DNA of 7,108 bases, taken from an uncultured Flavobacteriia bacterium (GTDB lineage: Bacteria > Bacteroidota > Bacteroidia > Flavobacteriales_D > Crocinitomicaceae). The notes under the pieces are model-generated. The model did no database searches. It was not told the origin of the DNA and saw only the letters and a program-made list of their open reading frames with translations. Shown in pieces: positions 6,088-7,108 of this stretch. Numbering within the stretch: the stretch's first letter is position 1; the number at the start of each line of letters is the position of its first letter. Location of the stretch: positions 1-7,108 of the forward strand of contig CAIYXD010000504.1 of NCBI GenBank assembly GCA_903930085.1, in the 5' to 3' direction. Both the position numbers and the translations under genes were made by a program.

Positions 6088-7068
6088 TTAGTTTCTATAT
6101 AAAGTGCTTTTAACTGCTTTAACTATTCTTTCAACATTTGGCAAAGCTTCTTCAATCAAAGTAGGCGAAAATGCAAAAGGAGTATCTGTTTGCGTAACAC
6201 GCACAACTGGAGCATCTAGATAATCAAATGCATATCGTTGCAAATGGTATGCTATCTCAGAAGAAATAGATGCTAATGGCCAAGACTCTTCCACCACAAC
6301 ACATCGGTTGGTTTTCTTTACAGATTCAACAACACATGCGTAATCGATAGGGCGAACAGTTCTCAAGTCGATTACTTCAACAGAGATACCTTCTTTTTCT
6401 AAAACATCTGCTGCTTCGAAAGCAACTTTTATGATTTTTCCAAAAGTTACAATCGTAACATCGGTTCCTTTTCTTTTTACATCAGCCACTCCAATTGGAA
6501 TGATATATTCTCCTTCCGGAATTTCTCCTTTGTCGCCATACATTTTTTCTGATTCCAAAAAGACAACTGGATCGTTGTCGCGAATAGCCGCTTTTAATAA
6601 ACCTTTTGCATCGTATGGATTAGATGGTGTAATAACTTTCAAGCCTGGAACATGTGCATAAAATGCTTCAAAGGATTGTGAATGGGTTGCGCCAAGTTGA
6701 CCTGCCGTTCCATTACCACCTCTGAATACAATAGGACAAGAATATTGCCCGCCTGACATTTGCATCATCTTAGCTGCACTATTTATGATCTGATCCGCTG
6801 CAAGAATTGCAAAATTCCATGTCATGAATTCTACGATTGGTCGTAAACCATTCATGGATGCTCCAACAGCAATTCCAGCAAAGCCCAATTCAGCAATAGG
6901 GGTGTCAATTACCCTTTTTGCACCGAATTCATCCAGCATGCCTTGCGAAACTTTATATGCACCATTGTATTCTGCAACTTCTTCACCCATTAAAAACACG
7001 GATTCATCACGACGCATTTCCTCTGACATTGCTTCTCTTAAAGCCTCTCTAAACTGTACCGTTTTCAT
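6088..7068 (-). CDS. pdhB: Pyruvate dehydrogenase E1 component, beta subunit
   Basis: With the alpha subunit, this protein forms the thiamine-diphosphate E1 enzyme that decarboxylates pyruvate and passes the acetyl group to the E2 lipoyl domain, feeding acetyl-CoA to the TCA cycle. From the ATG at 7068-7066 it is 326 residues, matching two-subunit E1 beta chains. The pyrimidine-binding domain is at about 1-180, with TPIAELGFAG (56-65, Glu60 as the likely ThDP-activating glutamate) and the conserved ATHSQ (127-131). The transketolase C-terminal domain covers about 200-320 (VIDLRTVRPID, 232-242; VEESWP, 259-264). The frame extends 11 codons further to a TTG at 7101, but that triplet lies inside a predicted -7 promoter box, and MKTVQFREALREAMSEEM is the family N-terminus. 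A branched-chain 2-oxoacid E1 beta is the main alternative; wording and length favour pyruvate. No pdhA is visible in the window. Confidence 0.9.
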   Translation of the reverse strand: MKTVQFREALREAMSEEMRRDESVFLMGEEVAEYNGAYKVSQGMLDEFGAKRVIDTPIAELGFAGIAVGASMNGLRPIVEFMTWNFAILAADQIINSAAKMMQMSGGQYSCPIVFRGGNGTAGQLGATHSQSFEAFYAHVPGLKVITPSNPYDAKGLLKAAIRDNDPVVFLESEKMYGDKGEIPEGEYIIPIGVADVKRKGTDVTIVTFGKIIKVAFEAADVLEKEGISVEVIDLRTVRPIDYACVVESVKKTNRCVVVEESWPLASISSEIAYHLQRYAFDYLDAPVVRVTQTDTPFAFSPTLIEEALPNVERIVKAVKSTLYRN

Positions 7069-7098
7069 ACTTTCTGAAATTATTTCCCATTGGGACGC

Positions 7099-7106
7099 CA
7101 AAAATA
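7099..7106 (-). promoter_or_regulatory. Possible -7 box of the pdhB promoter (-33 box lies outside the window)
   Basis: The minus strand reads TATTTTTG (7106-7099), a match to TAnnTTTG. It would start transcription near 7093-7095, about 26 bases before the pdhB ATG. The matching -33 TTG would fall beyond the window edge, so only half the promoter can be judged. A short dyad, TCCC-ATT-GGGA (7085-7095), sits right at the predicted start of the transcript. Confidence 0.45.
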
Positions 7107-7108
7107 AT

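Overview
The window is a conserved housekeeping locus from a member of the Bacteroidota, most likely Flavobacteriia-like. The evidence is AT-rich DNA, protein sequences that read as typical of that phylum (L2 with DHPMGGGEG, canonical S12, EF-G and PdhB), no Shine-Dalgarno motif before any gene, and a Bacteroidota-type promoter (TTG, 19 bp, TATCTTTG) before rpsL. I cannot resolve the genus. Every gene lies on the minus strand, so transcription runs from high to low coordinates.

At the right end (7068 down to 6088) is a complete pdhB, the E1 beta subunit of pyruvate dehydrogenase. A possible -7 promoter box lies at the window edge, and a strong intrinsic terminator follows the gene at 6033-6064. 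A 328-base gap (5760-6087) holds this terminator, about 190 bases in which I see no gene, and then the promoter and roughly 50-nucleotide leader of the next operon.

From 5759 to the left edge runs one tight str-S10 gene string: rpsL, rpsG, fusA, rpsJ, rplC, rplD, rplW, rplB and the first 20 codons of rpsS. Gaps range from a 1-base overlap to 31 bases, and I see no internal terminator and no credible internal promoter. These genes encode proteins of both ribosomal subunits plus the translocase EF-G, so one promoter probably drives their coordinated expression. No tuf gene lies between fusA and rpsJ, unlike in E. coli.

I found no undescribed system, mobile element, CRISPR array, tRNA or broken gene. 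What deserves a second look is regulatory: the promoter, a hairpin at or very near the 5' end of the rpsL leader, the lack of room for the E. coli-type S7 and L4 feedback sites, and pdhB as the upstream neighbour. Two nominal long-frame starts, for rplW and pdhB, begin at TTG and should be moved to downstream ATG codons.
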